The notes under the pieces were generated by a model, which had not been told where the DNA came from, did not search any database, and saw only the letters and a program-made list of their open reading frames with translations. Of a DNA stretch of 64,000 nt, positions 25,393-34,162 are shown in pieces (the stretch's first letter is position 1; each line of letters begins with the position of its first letter). Both the position numbers and the translations under genes were made by a program. The DNA is from Erythrobacter sp. EC-HK427 (GTDB taxonomy: Bacteria; Pseudomonadota; Alphaproteobacteria; Sphingomonadales; Sphingomonadaceae): NCBI RefSeq assembly GCF_902498745.1, contig NZ_LR701479.1:1819663-1883662 (forward strand). The letters run 5' to 3'.

Positions 25393-26133
25393 TCACCGCG
25401 CCAGATCCATCAGTTCGCGCATTTTCAGTACCGCAGGCTCCAGCCCGTCGAAAATCGCCTCGCCGATCAGGTAGTGCCCGATATTCAGCTCGGCGAGCTG
25501 CGGGATGGCGGCGATGGGCTGGACATTGTCATAGGTGAGCCCGTGGCCCGCGTGGGGCTCGATCCCGTTTTTCGTGGCGAGCGCGGCCATATCGGCGATG
25601 CGCTTCAGCTCGCGCGCCACTTTCTCGCCATCGGCATCCAGCGCGGCATGGGCATATTCGCCGGTGTGGAATTCCACCACAGGCACGCCCAATCGCAGCG
25701 CCGCATCCAATTGCCGCTCGCTCGCTTCGATAAACAACGACACGCGAATGCCCGCATCCTGCAACGGGCCGACGATGGAGGTGAGGTGATTGTCCAGCCC
25801 CGCCGCGTCCAGTCCGCCCTCTGTCGTGCGCTCCTCGCGCTTCTCGGGGACGATACAGGCGGCGTGGGGGCGATGGGCAAGCGCAATGGCGAGCATTTCG
25901 CGCGTCGCCGCCATTTCCAGATTGAGCGGCAGATCGGTCGCATCCTGGATGCGCTTCAGGTCGTCATCGCGGATATGCCGCCGGTCTTCACGCAGATGTG
26001 CCGTAATCCCGTCCCCTCCGCACGCCGCCACAATCTGCGCCGCGCGAACCGGATCAGGATGATCCCCGCCGCGCGCATTGCGGATGGTGGCGACGTGATC
26101 GATATTGACGCCGAGGCGGAGGAAGTTGGTCAT
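25393..26133 (-). CDS. pdxJ: Pyridoxine 5'-phosphate synthase
   Basis: Condenses 1-deoxyxylulose 5-phosphate with 3-amino-2-oxopropyl phosphate to pyridoxine 5'-phosphate, the last ring-forming step of the DXP-dependent vitamin B6 pathway. The N-terminus LRLGVNIDHVATIRNARG with Asn10 and His13, GITAHLREDRRHI with the active-site His/Arg, and HAGHGLTYDNV near residue 200 are all diagnostic. 246 residues, full length. The order pyrE-pdxJ-acpS-lepB is common in the group. Confidence 0.97.
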   Translation of the reverse strand: MTNFLRLGVNIDHVATIRNARGGDHPDPVRAAQIVAACGGDGITAHLREDRRHIRDDDLKRIQDATDLPLNLEMAATREMLAIALAHRPHAACIVPEKREERTTEGGLDAAGLDNHLTSIVGPLQDAGIRVSLFIEASERQLDAALRLGVPVVEFHTGEYAHAALDADGEKVARELKRIADMAALATKNGIEPHAGHGLTYDNVQPIAAIPQLAELNIGHYLIGEAIFDGLEPAVLKMRELMDLAR

Positions 26134-26157
26134 AGCGCGCGCGCCCCTATAGCAAAC

Positions 26158-27222
26158 TCAGCGGCAAGCCAATTCGGCAAGCGTATCGTGCATGGGGCCT
26201 GCCCCCGTCCAGATTTCGCCGAAGTCGAAGTCCGGCTGGTCGGTTGCGATGGCCACCGCGATGCCGAGATCGGGCAAGATGACGTTGCGTACTTGGTATT
26301 CGGCGATTCCGCCGCGCCGTTCGATGATCCGCACCGGCATATCACAACCCGCCAACGGCACTTCGAACGACCACTGGCCAAGCGCCATGTAGCCGAGCGC
26401 CGGGTCGCCTTCCCACAGCCGTTCGCGCCATTCTGCGCCCAGCAATGTGCCGTCCATCAATGCGCGGTCGAAGGCCAGCATGTCGTCGAGCGGGCCGACG
26501 AGGCTTGCTGCCGCGCCATATCCGGCAATGCGGCTGGCGGCGAGATCGGTTCGCGCGGCGAATTGCCGTTCGCTCCCGCGCTCGAAAAATCCGGTGTTGA
26601 TCCAACCGGAGTCGAGGCCCACCCCCTGCGCCAGCAACAGATCAAGACTGGAATCGGTCGCCGCCTCCAGCAGCGCGCCAAGCACGACGTAATCGCAGTT
26701 GTTGTAGACCCAGCTCCCTTCCGCAGGCGCCTCGCCTCTTCCGGTGCAGAATGCCAGCGGGTCGCCGGAACTAGTGTAGAAGGAGGGGAAGCCGTTGGCA
26801 TCGGGTGCGGTATCATCCGGGTTGGGCAGTCCGCTGCGATGGCGCAAAAGGTCTTCGACCGAGATCTCCCGTCCGCGCAATCGGGGCACGAACTGGCCAA
26901 CGTCGCTCCCCAGCGAAAAAGTGCCTTCTTCCACTTCGCGCATAACCAGAACCGCGATCACCTGCTTGGTGACGGATGCCCATGGCCAGCCCTCGACCGT
27001 GCGGGTGGCGGCCTCTTCCGGCTCGGTCGGGCCGTAATAGATGGTGTCCGGCTTGCCGGGCACACTGAAGGCGGCATCGCCGGCAAATCCGCTTTCAACC
27101 AGAACGGCGTAAGCGCGGGCATCGGCGTCCTGCGTTTCGAAGGAGCCGAGGTTTGGCGTCGCACAACCAGCCAGCGCCGCAGCGAGCAAAGCGGCGAGGG
27201 GCAGGGTGCGGGGTAGGTTCAC
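26158..27222 (-). CDS. Serine hydrolase/class C beta-lactamase-like lipoprotein
   Basis: A 354-residue member of the penicillin-binding-protein/beta-lactamase superfamily; substrate unknown (esterase, D-aminopeptidase or peptidase roles all occur). Signal peptide with lipobox LAGC (Cys20). Catalytic SVTK at 83-86 (Ser83, Lys86), and YNN at 173-175 as the second motif. The third motif is less certain. The GTG start at 27222 overlaps the pyrE stop (GTGA) and has GGGGAG about six bases before it, so it is translationally coupled to pyrE. Its place between pyrE and pdxJ is not part of the usual gene order and may be an insertion. Confidence 0.83.
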   Translation of the reverse strand: MNLPRTLPLAALLAAALAGCATPNLGSFETQDADARAYAVLVESGFAGDAAFSVPGKPDTIYYGPTEPEEAATRTVEGWPWASVTKQVIAVLVMREVEEGTFSLGSDVGQFVPRLRGREISVEDLLRHRSGLPNPDDTAPDANGFPSFYTSSGDPLAFCTGRGEAPAEGSWVYNNCDYVVLGALLEAATDSSLDLLLAQGVGLDSGWINTGFFERGSERQFAARTDLAASRIAGYGAAASLVGPLDDMLAFDRALMDGTLLGAEWRERLWEGDPALGYMALGQWSFEVPLAGCDMPVRIIERRGGIAEYQVRNVILPDLGIAVAIATDQPDFDFGEIWTGAGPMHDTLAELACR

Positions 27223-27797
27223 TTCCGGCTCCCCGGCTTGGTAATCTCTATCGCGGCCAGTTCTGCCGGCACTTCGTCCGCCGCATAGGTTGGGAAGTCG
27301 ATGTCGATCAGCGGGAAGAAGGGCACGCCCAGATCGGCGGAGCCGTTCGAGCGGTCGACCAGCGCCACCTCCGCCAGCACTTCGCCGCCTTCGCGCGCCA
27401 CGGCGGCGATTGCCTCGCGGCTGGAAAGGCCGGTGGTGACCACGTCCTCCACCATCAGCACTTTCGCGCCTTCGGGCAATGCAAAGCCGCGGCGTAGGTG
27501 GAACACGCCGTCGGGCCGTTCGAGGAACATCGCATCTAGATGCAGCGCGCGGCCCATTTCGTGGCCGATAATCAGCCCGCCCATCGCTGGCGACACCACG
27601 GCATCGAGCGAATCGATGATCTCGCCGGGGATTTTCGCCGCCAGCGCCTCTGCCAGACGGGCGGCCCGATGCGGGTTCATCAGCACCCGCGCGCATTGCA
27701 GATAATGCCCGCTATGGCGGCCCGAGGAGAGCTTGAAATGCCCTTCCAGCAGTGCGCCCGATGCGCGGAATTCGGCAAGAACCTCGTCTGTCGTCAT
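27219..27797 (-). CDS. pyrE: Orotate phosphoribosyltransferase
   Basis: Forms orotidine 5'-monophosphate from orotate and PRPP in pyrimidine synthesis. The PRPP loop VLMVEDVVTTGLS spans 113-125; FKLSSGRHSGHYLQC and DAVVSPAMGGLIIGHEMGR are typical of the alphaproteobacterial type. 192 residues from the ATG at 27797; a longer in-frame extension upstream is not conserved in sequence style. It is the first gene of the run continuing to ruvX. pyrC lies 18 kb away. Confidence 0.95.
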   Translation of the reverse strand: MTTDEVLAEFRASGALLEGHFKLSSGRHSGHYLQCARVLMNPHRAARLAEALAAKIPGEIIDSLDAVVSPAMGGLIIGHEMGRALHLDAMFLERPDGVFHLRRGFALPEGAKVLMVEDVVTTGLSSREAIAAVAREGGEVLAEVALVDRSNGSADLGVPFFPLIDIDFPTYAADEVPAELAAIEITKPGSRK

Positions 27798-27885
27798 GCT
27801 GCTGAAAGCTCCTGCCTTTTCCTGACTTTGCCAAGCTGGGACAAAGGGCCGCATAGACCCTGTCGAAAAAAGTCCCTAGAGGCGC

Positions 27886-27914
27886 TTGAGGCACGGGGCA
27901 ACCATGCGTATAGG
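27886..27914 (+). promoter_or_regulatory. Candidate sigma-70 promoter of the cytochrome oxidase operon
   Basis: TTGAGG (27886-27891) is followed after exactly 17 bases by TATAGG (27909-27914), matching the vegetative minus 35/minus 10 layout. It lies 85 bases upstream of the ctaC start in the divergent pyrE-ctaC gap. No promoter data exist; the spacing and box matches are the only support. Confidence 0.5.
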
Positions 27915-27998
27915 CGCGCCAAACGCGGCATTAGTCCACCGCGTACGGGCTGCTATCAGGTGTGGTGACCCGGGAACGATAATGGGAAGACCTTTGGT

Positions 27999-29051
27999 AT
28001 GACGTTCGGCGACTTCGCCCGCACCCCGCTGCAAAAGCTCGCTATGATGCTGGCAGCATTCTCGATGATTGCAGCGCCCGCGCTCGCGACCGCACAGGAC
28101 GCCGTGGTGGAAGAAGCGGTGGTGGAAACCGCAACCGCTCCCGCCACCGAAGCAGCGCCTGCTGACGAAGCGGCAGTGGCGGCAGAAGCGCCCGCGTTCG
28201 AGCATTTCGGTGCCGACATGATCAAGGGCCAGCCCGAAGCGGGCGGGATCGATTTCCAGCCGCAGTTCACCGCCGACGGGCAGTTCGCGCATGATATGCA
28301 CAATTACCTGCTGATGCCGATTATCACCGTCATCAGCCTGTTCGTGCTCGGCCTGCTGCTGTGGGTGATCGTGCGTTACCGTCGCAGCGCCAATCCGGTT
28401 CCGTCGAAAACCAGCCACAACACGCTGATCGAGGTTATCTGGACGGTTGTGCCGGTTATCATCCTTGTGGTGATTGCGGTACCTTCCATCACGCTGCTGG
28501 CGCGCCAGTATGAAACCCCGCCGGAAGACGCCATCACCATCAAGGCCAATGGCTACCAGTGGTATTGGGGATACGAATACACCGACAATGGCGGCTTCGA
28601 AGTGATCTCGAACATGCTGACCGCCGAAGAAGCGCTGGACACTCGTGAGCCGTTCCAGCTCGCGGTCGATAACCGCATGGTCGTGCCCGTGGGCGTGCCG
28701 CTGCGCATCCAGACCTATGGTGCGGATGTGATCCACTCCTTCGCCATCCCTTCGCTGTGGTTCAAGCTCGACGCTGTGCCGGGCCGCATCAACGAGCGGA
28801 TGCTGCTGATCGAGGAAGAGGGCATTTATTACGGCCAGTGCATGGAACTGTGCGGTTCGCGCCACGGCTATATGCCGATCGCGATCGAAGCGCGCAGCAT
28901 GGAAGATTACAACGCCTGGGTGCAGGCGCAGGGCGGGCAGACGCGCGAGCAGATCGCTGCGGAAGCGGCGGCTGCTGCGGCTCCGGCTCCCGCTGCTGAA
29001 GAGGCTCCGGTTGTCACTGGCGCCGAAGCAGCCGTGCCTGCTGCCGAGTAA
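27999..29051 (+). CDS. ctaC: Cytochrome c oxidase subunit II
   Basis: Carries the CuA centre that takes electrons from cytochrome c in the aa3-type oxidase. Signal peptide to about residue 31, then an Ala/Glu-rich stretch (34-66), two transmembrane helices (about 104-126 and 144-167) and the cupredoxin domain. CuA ligands are His246, Cys281, Glu283, Cys285, His289 and Met292 (CMELCGSRHGYM). KANGYQWYWGYEY is the tryptophan-rich electron-entry loop. After the domain comes an Ala/Pro/Glu tail (318-350). 350 residues, longer than usual because of the two low-complexity regions. Confidence 0.97.
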   Translation: MTFGDFARTPLQKLAMMLAAFSMIAAPALATAQDAVVEEAVVETATAPATEAAPADEAAVAAEAPAFEHFGADMIKGQPEAGGIDFQPQFTADGQFAHDMHNYLLMPIITVISLFVLGLLLWVIVRYRRSANPVPSKTSHNTLIEVIWTVVPVIILVVIAVPSITLLARQYETPPEDAITIKANGYQWYWGYEYTDNGGFEVISNMLTAEEALDTREPFQLAVDNRMVVPVGVPLRIQTYGADVIHSFAIPSLWFKLDAVPGRINERMLLIEEEGIYYGQCMELCGSRHGYMPIAIEARSMEDYNAWVQAQGGQTREQIAAEAAAAAAPAPAAEEAPVVTGAEAAVPAAE

Positions 29052-29105
29052 GACGCAGCCCGAACCGAATTACGACGACGAAATACAAAGCAAGGTCCGC
29101 AAATC

Positions 29106-30830
29106 ATGGCTACTACTGCCGAAGCTTTTGAAGCCCATCACGACGATCACGCGCATTCGCACGCCGATCACAAGCCGGGTTTCTTCGCCCGCTGGTTCAT
29201 GTCGACCAACCACAAGGATATCGGTACGCTGTATCTGATCTTCGCGATCATCGCGGGGATCATCGGTGGTGCGATTTCCGGCTTCATGCGCTGGGAACTG
29301 GCTGAGCCGGGCCTGCAGATCATGGGCCAACTGGTGAACGCGATGGGCGGTGACGGCTCCAGCTTCGACCAGCAGGGCCATATGTGGAACGTGCTAATTA
29401 CCGCGCACGGCCTCATCATGGTCTTCTTCATGGTGATGCCCGCGATGATCGGCGGCTTCGGCAACTGGTTTGTGCCGCTTATGATCGGCGCGCCGGACAT
29501 GGCGTTCCCGCGCATGAACAATATCTCGTTCTGGCTGACCGTGGCGGGCTTTATCTCGTTGCTGTTCTCCATGTTCGTCCCCGGTGGCCCGGGCGGCGTG
29601 CTGGGGGCAGGCACGGGCTGGACGGTGTACGCGCCGCTGTCGACATCGGGTTCGGAAGGCCCTGCGGTCGACTTCGCGATCTTCTCGCTGCACCTTGCGG
29701 GCGCGGGCTCGATCCTTGGCGCGACCAACTTCATCACCACCATCTTCAATATGCGCGCGCCGGGTATGACGCTGCATAAGATGCCGCTGTTCGTGTGGTC
29801 GGTGCTCGTCACCGCCTTCCTGCTGCTGCTCGCGCTGCCGGTGCTGGCCGCTGCCATCACCATGCTGCTGACCGACCGCAATTTCGGCACGACCTTCTTC
29901 GATCCGGCGGGTGGCGGTGATCCGGTGCTCTACCAGCACCTGTTCTGGTTCTTCGGCCACCCCGAAGTCTACATCATGATCCTGCCGGGCTTCGGCATGA
30001 TCTCGCAGATCATCGCGACCTTCAGCCGCAAGCCGGTGTTCGGCTATCTCGGCATGGCCTACGCCATGGTCGCCATCGGCGTGGTCGGCTTCATCGTGTG
30101 GGCGCACCATATGTACACGGTCGGCCTCAGCGTGAACGTGAAGATGTACTTCACTGCCGCCACGATGGTGATTGCGGTGCCGACCGGCATCAAGATCTTC
30201 AGCTGGATCGCGACCATGTGGGGCGGTTCGATCACCTTCAAGTCACCGATGGTATGGGCGATGGGCTTCATCTTCCTGTTCACCGTTGGCGGTGTGACGG
30301 GTGTGGTGCTGGCCAATGGCGGCATCGACGATAACCTGCACGACAGCTACTATGTGGTGGCGCACTTCCACTACGTGCTGTCGATGGGCGCGGTGTTCTC
30401 GATCTTCGCGGGCTTCTATTACTGGTTCCCGAAAATGAGCGGCCGCTGGCACAGCGAGATGCTCAGCCATCTGCACTTTTGGGTGTTCTTCATCGGCGTG
30501 AACGTGATCTTCTTCCCGATGCACTTCCTGGGTGTGCAGGGTATGGCGCGCCGTTACCCCGACTTTAACGAGGCGTTCGCCTACTGGAACGAGATCGCCA
30601 GCTACGGCTATCTCATCATGGCTGCCTCGATGGTGATCTTCTTCGTCAATATCGGCTACGCGCTGGTTGCCGGTCGCCGGGCGGAAGGCAATTACTGGGG
30701 CGAAGGCGCGACGACGCTCGAATGGAGCCTGTCGAGCCCGCCGCCGTTCCACCAGTTCGAAACGCTGCCGGTGATCGAAGACCACCACGATGCGAACGAC
30801 CATATCAGCGCGAAGCCGGCAACCGCTTGA
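29106..30830 (+). CDS. ctaD: Cytochrome c oxidase subunit I
   Basis: The catalytic heme-copper subunit: reduces oxygen to water at heme a3-CuB and pumps protons. 574 residues, twelve transmembrane helices. Heme a ligand His in [15 protein letters not shown]; CuB and cross-link motif [14 protein letters not shown] (His-Pro-Glu-Val-Tyr); [10 protein letters not shown] supplies the two other CuB histidines; [17 protein letters not shown] gives the heme a3 and second heme a ligands. Asn-rich D-channel segment [21 protein letters not shown] identifies the A-type family. A repeat element separates it from ctaB. Confidence 0.98.
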   Translation: MATTAEAFEAHHDDHAHSHADHKPGFFARWFMSTNHKDIGTLYLIFAIIAGIIGGAISGFMRWELAEPGLQIMGQLVNAMGGDGSSFDQQGHMWNVLITAHGLIMVFFMVMPAMIGGFGNWFVPLMIGAPDMAFPRMNNISFWLTVAGFISLLFSMFVPGGPGGVLGAGTGWTVYAPLSTSGSEGPAVDFAIFSLHLAGAGSILGATNFITTIFNMRAPGMTLHKMPLFVWSVLVTAFLLLLALPVLAAAITMLLTDRNFGTTFFDPAGGGDPVLYQHLFWFFGHPEVYIMILPGFGMISQIIATFSRKPVFGYLGMAYAMVAIGVVGFIVWAHHMYTVGLSVNVKMYFTAATMVIAVPTGIKIFSWIATMWGGSITFKSPMVWAMGFIFLFTVGGVTGVVLANGGIDDNLHDSYYVVAHFHYVLSMGAVFSIFAGFYYWFPKMSGRWHSEMLSHLHFWVFFIGVNVIFFPMHFLGVQGMARRYPDFNEAFAYWNEIASYGYLIMAASMVIFFVNIGYALVAGRRAEGNYWGEGATTLEWSLSSPPPFHQFETLPVIEDHHDANDHISAKPATA

Positions 30831-30836
30831 TGCATA

Positions 30837-30972
30837 TCCCCTCCTCTTCAGAGGAGGGGCAACGAGACTTGGCGGCTTTGCCGCCTAGTCGCAGTGGGGT
30901 GGTGCGGGAACGCAATGCGACCTGACGGTCGCACAACCACCCCCGACCCCTCCTTTGAAAAGGAGGGGGGAG
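30837..30972. repeat. About 133-bp structured repeat, copy B, inside the cox operon
   Basis: The ctaD-ctaB gap holds the second copy of the element at 9172-9304, here in the reverse orientation. Shared blocks include AACGAGACTTGGCGGCT, GCCGCCTAGTCGCAGT, CCTGACGG and the CCCCTCC/GGAGGG ends. The left end folds as CCCCTCCTC-TTCA-GAGGAGGGG, and GGCGGC-TTT-GCCGCC and GCGACC-TGAC-GGTCGC are inner stems. The last bases also supply a purine-rich stretch ahead of ctaB. Confidence 0.87.
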
Positions 30973-30980
30973 ATTGGAAG

Positions 30981-31946
30981 ATGAGAGCCACAACTGCCAA
31001 GGATGTCGATCAGGTCGCGCTTGCCGTTAGTCCGGCCGCTGTGCCTGTTGCCATGCCGGCGGACTGGCGCGACTTCTTCGCGCTGACCAAGCCCAAGGTC
31101 ATGCGGCTGGTGGTTTACACCGCCCTGTGCGGCCTGCTTGCCGCGCCGGGGAACATCCACCCCGTGCTCGGCTTCACCGCCATCCTCTGCATCGCGCTGG
31201 CCGCCGGGGGCGCAGGCGCGCTCAATATGTGGTGGGAAGCCGATATCGACGCGAAGATGAAGCGTACATCGGCCCGCCCTCTGCCGCAGGGCAAGCTGCG
31301 CCGCGAGGATGCGCGCGATTTCGGGCTCGCCATGTCGGGTTTCAGCGTAATGGTGATGGGGCTGGCGATCCACTGGCTCGCCGCCGCCTTCCTTGCCTTC
31401 AGCGTGTTCTTCTACGTCGTCATCTACACTATGTGGCTGAAGCCGCGCACCCCGCAGAACATCGTCATCGGCGGCGCGGCTGGCGCGTTCCCGCCGCTGA
31501 TCGGGTGGATCGCGGTGACGGGCGAGGTTACCTGGATGCCGGTGCTGCTGTTCGCGATCATCTTCATGTGGACGCCGCCGCATTTCTGGGCGCTGGCGCT
31601 GTGGGTGAAGCCCGATTACGCTGCGGCCAACATCCCGATGATGCCCAACGCGGCAGGCGAAGTTTCCACCCGCCGCCAGAGCCTTGTCTACTCCGCACTG
31701 CTGCTCCCGCTCAGCGTCACGCCTTGGCTGATCGGGGAAACAGGCGCGATTTACGGCATTTCGGCGCTTATTCTATCGGGCATTTTCCTCGCGCTCACCG
31801 TGCCTATCGGCCTGCGCCGCAGCGTTGAGGGCGACGGGATGAAGCCGGAAAAGAAGCTGTTTGCCTATTCCATCCTCTATCTCTTCGTCCTGTTCGGCGC
31901 GCTGGTGCTTGATCGTGTGCTGGCACAATGGGGAGTGATCGCATGA
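30981..31946 (+). CDS. ctaB: Heme o synthase (protoheme IX farnesyltransferase)
   Basis: Adds a farnesyl group to heme b to give heme o, precursor of heme a for the oxidase. A 321-residue UbiA-superfamily membrane protein with the first Asp-rich motif [15 protein letters not shown] and second motif [26 protein letters not shown] is characteristic of heme o synthases. The ATG at 30981 follows a purine-rich stretch GGGGGGAGATTGGAAG. Its stop overlaps the next small gene (ATGA). Confidence 0.96.
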   Translation: MRATTAKDVDQVALAVSPAAVPVAMPADWRDFFALTKPKVMRLVVYTALCGLLAAPGNIHPVLGFTAILCIALAAGGAGALNMWWEADIDAKMKRTSARPLPQGKLRREDARDFGLAMSGFSVMVMGLAIHWLAAAFLAFSVFFYVVIYTMWLKPRTPQNIVIGGAAGAFPPLIGWIAVTGEVTWMPVLLFAIIFMWTPPHFWALALWVKPDYAAANIPMMPNAAGEVSTRRQSLVYSALLLPLSVTPWLIGETGAIYGISALILSGIFLALTVPIGLRRSVEGDGMKPEKKLFAYSILYLFVLFGALVLDRVLAQWGVIA

Positions 31947-32071
31947 CGCCCGAAGAGGAAAAGGAATTCCTCCGCCGCCGCAAATCGCGCAACGCCGTGT
32001 TCGGCCTTGTGCTGCTGGCGATGGTGGTGCTTTTCTACGCCATCACGATTGTCCGGATTGGCCAGCAATGA
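31943..32071 (+). CDS. 42-residue single-pass membrane protein between ctaB and ctaG
   Basis: A very short frame: charged N-terminus [17 protein letters not shown], then one transmembrane helix at about 18-37 ([20 protein letters not shown]), then RIGQQ. It overlaps ctaB at its start (ATGA) and ctaG at its stop (ATGA), so it is locked into the operon by translational coupling at both ends. The positive-inside rule puts the N-terminus in the cytoplasm. Similar tiny membrane proteins occur at this place in other alphaproteobacterial cox operons; an assembly role for the copper centres is inferred from position only. Confidence 0.8.
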   Translation: MTPEEEKEFLRRRKSRNAVFGLVLLAMVVLFYAITIVRIGQQ

Positions 32072-32658
32072 CGACGCAAACGCTCGACACCCGCAACCGC
32101 AAGACGATGGCCCAGATGTTTGCGCTGGCGCTGGGAATGCTCGGCCTCGGCTTTGCTGCCGTGCCGCTGTATGATCTGTTCTGCCGCGTCACCGGTTTTG
32201 GCGGCACCACGCAGGTCGCCAGCGAAAGCGAAGCGCGGCTTGCCTCGATGCTCGGTCTGGAGGCGGGCGCGCCCGAATATTCGATCCGCTTCGATGCCAA
32301 TACCGCGCGCGATCTGCCGTGGGAATTCACGCCGGTGCAGGTGACCGACACCGTCACCATCGGCCAGCGCGATATGGCGTTCTACACCGCGCGCAACACC
32401 TCCGACCGCCCGATCACCGGCACCGCGACCTTCAATGTCGAGCCGGAGCAGGCGGGGCGCTATTTCAACAAGATCCAGTGCTTCTGCTTTACCGAACAGA
32501 CGCTGCAACCGGGCGAGGAAATCCGGATGCCGGTGCTCTATTTCATCGACCCGCGCGCGCTGGAAGACGAGAATATGCAAGGGGTGGAGCAGATCACGCT
32601 GAGCTACACCTTCCACGAATCCACCACCTCACGAAACCCGACGGACAATGACAGCTAA
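32068..32658 (+). CDS. ctaG: Cytochrome c oxidase assembly protein CtaG/Cox11
   Basis: Copper chaperone that delivers Cu to the CuB site of subunit I. One transmembrane helix (about 15-35), then a periplasmic immunoglobulin-like domain. The copper-binding pair is in KIQCFCFTEQTLQPGE (Cys138 and Cys140), and Cys39 lies just after the membrane helix as in other Cox11 proteins. 196 residues, full length. Translationally coupled to the 42-residue gene before it; ctaE follows after 67 bases. Confidence 0.97.
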   Translation: MTTQTLDTRNRKTMAQMFALALGMLGLGFAAVPLYDLFCRVTGFGGTTQVASESEARLASMLGLEAGAPEYSIRFDANTARDLPWEFTPVQVTDTVTIGQRDMAFYTARNTSDRPITGTATFNVEPEQAGRYFNKIQCFCFTEQTLQPGEEIRMPVLYFIDPRALEDENMQGVEQITLSYTFHESTTSRNPTDNDS

Positions 32659-32725
32659 GCCCCTAGACCCGCGCGTTTGCGGGCATTAAGGGCAGGGCAT
32701 AAACACCAAGGATCAGGACAGTCCC

Positions 32726-33625
32726 ATGGCCGGCGCCAAGAACCACGATTACCACATTCTCGATCCCGATATCTGGCCGCTGATCGGCGCGATGTCGGCG
32801 GTTATCTTCACCACCGGCATGGTGTTTTTCATGCACCATGTGCCCGCGACCGAAGACGCGCCCGCGCAGTTCGGTTTCTGGCCGGTTGTGCTCGGCCTCG
32901 GCATTGCCGGACTGATCGCCACCTTCTTCGGCTGGTTCTCCAAGGTCGTGAACGAAGCGCAGCGCGGTGACCACACGCCGGTGGTGCAGCTGCATATGCG
33001 ATACGGCATGATCCTGTTCATCGCTTCGGAAGTGATGTTCTTTGTCGGCTGGTTCTGGGCGTTTTTCGATTTCGCCCTGTTCCCCGATGCGCTGCGCGTC
33101 TCTGCCGCCGGAACGCCGGAGCAGGCAACCGAGCTGCTGACCGGCACCGCAGGCGCAGTCGCGTCGCTGGTTCCGGAAGGCATGGAAGTGCTCGACGCCT
33201 TCAGCCTGCCGCTGCTCAACACGATCATCCTGCTGTGTTCGGGCACCACGGTGACCTGGGCGCACCACGCGCTGATCCATGGTGACCGTGAAGGCCTCAA
33301 GCAGGGCCTGTGGCTCACCATTCTGCTGGGCGCGCTGTTCACCGCCATCCAGGCCTACGAGTACAGCATCGCACCGTTCAACTTCGGCCAGAACACCTAT
33401 TCGAGCGCCTTCTACATGGCGACCGGCTTCCACGGCTTCCACGTACTGGTCGGCACGATCTTCCTGATCGTCTGCCTCGTGCGCACCTATAAGGGCCACT
33501 TCACGCCCAAGCAGCATTTCGGATTCGAAGCGGCGGCGTGGTACTGGCACTTCGTTGACGTGGTGTGGCTGTTCCTCTTCATCGCTGTTTACGTTTGGGG
33601 CGGTTGGGGCGCAGAGGTCCACTAA
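32726..33625 (+). CDS. ctaE: Cytochrome c oxidase subunit III
   Basis: Structural subunit of the aa3 oxidase that stabilises the active site and binds lipid. 299 residues with seven transmembrane helices: YGMILFIASEVMFFVGWFWAFF, LCSGTTVTWAHHALIHG, YSSAFYMATGFHGFHVLVGTIFL and AAWYWHFVDVVWLFLFIAVYVWG are all family hallmarks, including the buried Glu of helix III. The N-terminus AKNHDYHILDPDIWPL is typical. The stop overlaps the DUF3291 gene start (TAATG). Confidence 0.97.
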   Translation: MAGAKNHDYHILDPDIWPLIGAMSAVIFTTGMVFFMHHVPATEDAPAQFGFWPVVLGLGIAGLIATFFGWFSKVVNEAQRGDHTPVVQLHMRYGMILFIASEVMFFVGWFWAFFDFALFPDALRVSAAGTPEQATELLTGTAGAVASLVPEGMEVLDAFSLPLLNTIILLCSGTTVTWAHHALIHGDREGLKQGLWLTILLGALFTAIQAYEYSIAPFNFGQNTYSSAFYMATGFHGFHVLVGTIFLIVCLVRTYKGHFTPKQHFGFEAAAWYWHFVDVVWLFLFIAVYVWGGWGAEVH

Positions 33626-34155
33626 TGGCAGAGCGCTATCGGGACGCGCCGGAGAACGGCTGGCATCTCGCGCAGATCAATATCGGGCGGCTGATAGCGC
33701 CCCAAGGCGATCCGCGAGTCCAGCCATTTTTCGATGCGCTTGACCGGATAAACGCGCTGGCAGAAACCTCTCCGGGCTTTGTGTGGCGGCTCAAAGACGA
33801 GACGGGCCATGCAATGGATATCCGCTACTCGACTGATCCGTTGCTTGCTGTCAACATGACAGTGTGGCGCGACGCGGATGCGCTGTTCGACTTCGTCTAT
33901 CGCAGCGCACATACGCCAGTTATGGCGCGACGCCGCGAGTATTTCTCCCGTATGGATGGCGCCTATCAGGCGCTTTGGTGGATCCCGGCGGGAACCCGGC
34001 CCACGGTAAATGACGGGCTGGCCAAATTATGGCTACTCGATCAGGAAGGGCCAACGCCGCTGGCCTTTACTTTCAAAAGCCGCTTCCCCGCTCCGGGAAT
34101 GGAAGGGCCGCCAGTCGATCACAAGCCTGATCCTTGGTGCATGGGGAACGCCTGA
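33625..34155 (+). CDS. DUF3291 family protein
   Basis: A 176-residue cytosolic protein whose opening (HLAQINIGRLIAPQGDPRVQPFFDALDRIN) and ALAETSPGFVWRL and LWWIPAGTRPTVNDGLAKL segments identify DUF3291, a ferredoxin-like (antibiotic-monooxygenase-type) fold. Function unknown. The ATG overlaps the ctaE stop by one base and the DUF983 gene starts seven bases after it ends, so it sits inside the oxidase operon. That location is unusual. A heme- or quinone-related role would be guesswork. Confidence 0.78.
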   Translation: MAERYRDAPENGWHLAQINIGRLIAPQGDPRVQPFFDALDRINALAETSPGFVWRLKDETGHAMDIRYSTDPLLAVNMTVWRDADALFDFVYRSAHTPVMARRREYFSRMDGAYQALWWIPAGTRPTVNDGLAKLWLLDQEGPTPLAFTFKSRFPAPGMEGPPVDHKPDPWCMGNA

Positions 34156-34162
34156 GGGCGTG

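Noticed and set aside
25372-27216. 614-codon plus-strand frame
   Set aside because: Antisense of pdxJ and the serine hydrolase, both confidently identified by catalytic motifs.
27798-27998. Riboswitch in the pyrE-ctaC gap
   Set aside because: Only a promoter-like motif was found; no conserved aptamer pattern could be recognised by eye.
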